This document shows positions 61,375 through 64,000 of a stretch of DNA of 64,000 bases, in pieces. The DNA comes from Cyclobacterium marinum DSM 745. GTDB taxonomy: Bacteria; Bacteroidota; Bacteroidia; Cytophagales; Cyclobacteriaceae. The DNA is taken from the NCBI RefSeq assembly GCF_000222485.1, contig NC_015914.1, forward strand, positions 3,950,001 through 4,014,000. The letters are read 5' to 3'. How positions within the stretch are numbered: the stretch's first letter is position 1; every line of letters begins with the position of its first letter. Made by a program: the position numbers and the translations under genes. The notes under the pieces were generated by a model that was given only the letters and a program-made list of their open reading frames with translations, searched no databases and had not been told where the DNA came from.

Positions 61375-63789
61375 TTAGTTTAATTGTATGCTGCGCCTAT
61401 GATTGCCCTCAAGGCTTATAGAAAAACTTGGGACATTTTGACAAACTTTAAAAGTGTGGTCGGTATCAGGCAATGGGTCATATTCAGAGATTTCATCTAA
61501 GAAAGCGACATTCTTATAACTTATTTCAATCATTTTGCCATCTAAACTTGCTTCATGGAACTGCATTCCATGAAAGAAAAAATTAGCAGTATGGTATTCA
61601 CTTTCATAATTAGCTGTAATTTTCTCAATGCTTAGTTTGTTGGCTGAAAAATCCATCTGGATCAATATTTTTGAAAATAATAAATCTAGGTAGGCGGTGC
61701 TTTTTCCGTCATCTTCATAAATTAATTGTTCAGATTTCCCCATTCCTTGGTAAATATGTAGGTTTAATTGTCCATCATTAAAATCTTCGGTAAAATTTTT
61801 TGCTGATTGCATGGGAAGAATAGCTCCGGCTTTAACAAATATAGGAAGGTATTCAATAGGGCATTCCCAGAGCAATTCTTGACTCCCTCCTAGCTTTTCT
61901 CCGGAAAATAAATGATACCACGTCCCTTCGGGAAAATAGATTTTAGTGATTTCCTTATAGCTTTCTACTGGGGCGACAAGTAAATTATCACAAAAAAGAT
62001 ATTGATTTTCGAATGCGCCATGATAAACTTTGTCGTCAAAGGTATAATCGATGGATAAGCTTTTACTAATAGGAATTCCTGATTCAGAACTTAGATAAAA
62101 AGCAGTGTAAATCAATGGCATTAATTTGTATCTTAATCGAATATAGTTGCTGGCAATTGCTTCTACTTCCTCGCCAAATGCCCAAGGTTCGGAGGAATTG
62201 CTATTGATCATGGTATGGGCTCTAAATAAAGGGCAGAAGGTGCCTAAAGCAATCCATCGAGCAAATAGTTTTGGGTTGGTGTTTCCAACAAATCCCCCAA
62301 TATCATATCCGGCAAAGGATACGCCCCCCAGGCCCAAACTGTTTACCAGCCTAACCCCTGCGAGCATATGATCATCACTGGCCACATTGTCTCCTGTCCA
62401 GACTGCAGCATAGCGTTGTATGCCTGCAAAGCCGGATCTGGTCAATACAAATGGTCTTTTCCCTTTGTGAAAATTGGTAAGTCCCTCTTTCGTACTTCTT
62501 GCCATCTGCAGGCCATATACATTTCTGCTTTTTTTATGGTTGGCCTCTTGTCCTTCATAAAAAAACTGAACCAAGTCAGGCATAGTTTGGCCCCAAGTGG
62601 CCGGTTCGTTCATGTCTGTCCAAAAACCATCTACGCCGGCATTTAAATAAAAAATTAACTTTTCTGCCCACCAGACTCTGGTTTCAGGTTTCGTGAAATC
62701 CGGAAAGGCACACCAACCCGGCCATACTTGGCCCTCATAATTTTCTCCATCTGGATATTTTAAAAACAACTGTTTTTCATTTCCCTCACGATAGGGGAGG
62801 TATTCCTTATCCACCTTTATTCCCGGATCCAGAATAACCACTACTTTAAACCCTAATTCTTTTAGGTATTTAATAAGTTCAGTTGGGGCCTTAAATCGTT
62901 TTTTGTCAAAAGTAAAAACCTTGCATTCTTCCATATGGTGTATATCCAAATAAATTGTGTCAGCAGGGATTTCTTTCTCTCGAAAAGTTTGGGCCAAGCG
63001 GATGACTTCTTTGTCCGGATAATAAGAGTACCTGCATTGTTGATAGCCTAGAGTCCACTTAGGTGGCATTGGAGTTTTACCTGTTAATGAAGTGTAGGCT
63101 GAAATGATTCCCCCTACGTTCTTTTCATGAATAAAATAATAGTCCAGATCTCCACCTTCGGCAGTGAAATAAGAAAAACGATTGTTTCCGGCACCAAAAT
63201 TAAAAGTGCTTTTATGGCTGTTGTCAAAGAAGATCCCATAACAATTATTGTGATGTAAGCCTATATAAAAGGGAAGGGATAAATACAATGGATCGGCATT
63301 GGTGCCATAGCCGAAATGATCAGTATTCCAGTTGGTATAGGTTTGTCCGTAACGGTTCAAACCACCGGTTTTTTCACCGAGCCCTATAAATTTCTCCCAC
63401 TGTTGAAGCTTTTTATAACACCCAACTGCTGTGCCTTGCCAATTGATGCCAAAATGACTGGCATCTTCACTAAGGATGGTTCCCTTAGTATTTTTAAAAA
63501 TTAACCTGAAATTATTTTTTTCAATAAGTAATTCAATCTTTTTTGTTTTTAAAATACAGTACTCCTTTTTTTCTTGCCAGAAAAATTTAACTTCCTCAGG
63601 AGTGGAAATGACACTGTATGGATTGGGGAAGAATTCATTCTGAAGTGAAACTTGGATTCGGATGGTGGTTTCGTTGTAAACCGAAAGTTTGAAAGCACAG
63701 TTTTCAGTGGTTCCGAATACTCCTGTACTTGAAAGCGTATAATTGATGACCTTGCCGGGGACTAACAAATTGGATTTATTGCTGTTCAT
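61375..63789 (-). CDS. Glycoside hydrolase family 31 (alpha-glucosidase type)
   Basis: 804 residues. An N-terminal beta-sandwich (GLGEKTGGLNRYGQTYTNW as its hallmark) is followed by the (beta/alpha)8 barrel. The nucleophile is Asp392 in FWTDMNEPATWG, and the acid/base Asp is in AAVWTGDNVAS. FAGYDIGGFVG and PLFRAHTMINSNS complete the active site. It hydrolyses alpha-glucosidic (or alpha-xylosidic) bonds with retention. There is no signal peptide at the chosen start, so it acts in the cytoplasm unless the true start differs. Single gene; precise substrate within GH31 is uncertain. Confidence 0.94.
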   Translation of the reverse strand: MNSNKSNLLVPGKVINYTLSSTGVFGTTENCAFKLSVYNETTIRIQVSLQNEFFPNPYSVISTPEEVKFFWQEKKEYCILKTKKIELLIEKNNFRLIFKNTKGTILSEDASHFGINWQGTAVGCYKKLQQWEKFIGLGEKTGGLNRYGQTYTNWNTDHFGYGTNADPLYLSLPFYIGLHHNNCYGIFFDNSHKSTFNFGAGNNRFSYFTAEGGDLDYYFIHEKNVGGIISAYTSLTGKTPMPPKWTLGYQQCRYSYYPDKEVIRLAQTFREKEIPADTIYLDIHHMEECKVFTFDKKRFKAPTELIKYLKELGFKVVVILDPGIKVDKEYLPYREGNEKQLFLKYPDGENYEGQVWPGWCAFPDFTKPETRVWWAEKLIFYLNAGVDGFWTDMNEPATWGQTMPDLVQFFYEGQEANHKKSRNVYGLQMARSTKEGLTNFHKGKRPFVLTRSGFAGIQRYAAVWTGDNVASDDHMLAGVRLVNSLGLGGVSFAGYDIGGFVGNTNPKLFARWIALGTFCPLFRAHTMINSNSSEPWAFGEEVEAIASNYIRLRYKLMPLIYTAFYLSSESGIPISKSLSIDYTFDDKVYHGAFENQYLFCDNLLVAPVESYKEITKIYFPEGTWYHLFSGEKLGGSQELLWECPIEYLPIFVKAGAILPMQSAKNFTEDFNDGQLNLHIYQGMGKSEQLIYEDDGKSTAYLDLLFSKILIQMDFSANKLSIEKITANYESEYHTANFFFHGMQFHEASLDGKMIEISYKNVAFLDEISEYDPLPDTDHTFKVCQNVPSFSISLEGNHRRSIQLN

Positions 63790-63916
63790 AGATTTGAAGC
63801 TTTGTTGGCTTCAATTAGAACAATTTTATCCTAAGATAAAAATGCATGGCCATGGTTTATAAAACCTGATCTCAATTCGATAAAAAAATGTAAAGTTTAT
63901 GAATTGCAAGGGGTTA

Positions 63917-63949
63917 TAAAAAAAATGGTATTGGGTGAAACCCAATACC
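63917..63949 (-). terminator. Terminator of a gene beyond the right edge
   Basis: Perfect 10-bp stem GGTATTGGGT (63927-63936) with ACCCAATACC (63940-63949), 3-base loop. The A run at 63917-63925 reads as a U tract on the minus strand. It should end a minus-strand gene whose coding part lies at or past the window end. Confidence 0.8.
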
Positions 63950-64000
63950 TTTAACCTTAAATCAAAAATCTAAATCAATTAAAAAATTCAATTTCCTTCC

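Noticed and set aside
1..64000. CRISPR arrays, tRNA or rRNA genes, prophage or defence islands
   Set aside because: None was found on reading; no regularly spaced repeats, no cloverleaf or rRNA-like stretches, and the only mobile element is the IS at 21758-23200.

Overview
The window looks like chromosomal DNA from a marine or aquatic member of the Bacteroidota, most likely family Cyclobacteriaceae (Cyclobacterium, Echinicola or Algoriphagus type). I infer this from AT-rich DNA, few Shine-Dalgarno sequences, one clear TTG-N19-TATATTTG promoter of the Bacteroidota type, many Bacteroidota-typical proteins (FeoB-associated Cys-rich protein, DUF4174, XRE/S24 regulators, IS4-type transposase) and marine glycan-catabolic enzymes. 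Genus assignment is inference. No rRNA, tRNA or CRISPR array was seen.

Layout. 1-4.3 kb: a truncated metallo-beta-lactamase/rhodanese sulfur enzyme diverges from a ferrous iron uptake operon (feoA, feoB and a 40-residue Cys-rich membrane protein). 4.3-10.1 kb: a complete tripartite RND efflux operon on the minus strand. 10.1-17 kb: a secreted beta-helix protein flanked by palindromic repeats, an ECF sigma factor with a membrane partner, a luciferase-like monooxygenase and an Old Yellow Enzyme. 17-21 kb: purL. 21.1-29.2 kb: a tetR-tolC-adaptor-RND efflux operon whose tetR 3' end has been hit by a 1443-bp IS4-family element with perfect 13-bp ends and a 9-bp target duplication.

29.2-31.7 kb: divergent araD and araA. 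31.9-37.8 kb: a universal stress protein, then a minus-strand set encoding a ceramidase/esterase fusion, a haem-free PVC-type beta-propeller lipoprotein and a HiPIP-like iron-sulfur protein. 38.3-44.7 kb: a membrane pyrophosphatase, a cell-wall amidase, an Hpt phosphotransfer protein and the Tex RNA-binding protein. 44.9-50.1 kb: a small protein translationally coupled to an XRE/S24 LexA-like repressor, a hypothetical protein, a 2OG-Fe(II) oxygenase, a DUF4174 protein and metG. 50.2-56.1 kb: sulfatase, GH20 hexosaminidase, serine hydrolase and a CDF metal transporter with a Cys-rich tail. 56.2-63.8 kb: a 26-residue membrane peptide, M3 peptidase, DinB-like protein, thioredoxin, DUF4442 protein, M48 lipoprotein protease and a GH31 alpha-glucosidase.

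Most of the window is ordinary core and catabolic chromosome. I see no defence island, prophage or biosynthetic cluster. The most notable points are the IS-split efflux operon with candidate outward promoters, the hydrolase/propeller/HiPIP gene set, a 14-bp inverted repeat enclosing the start codon of the DUF4174 gene, the palindromic operator candidate before the S24 regulator module, and the related palindromes that bracket the beta-helix gene.
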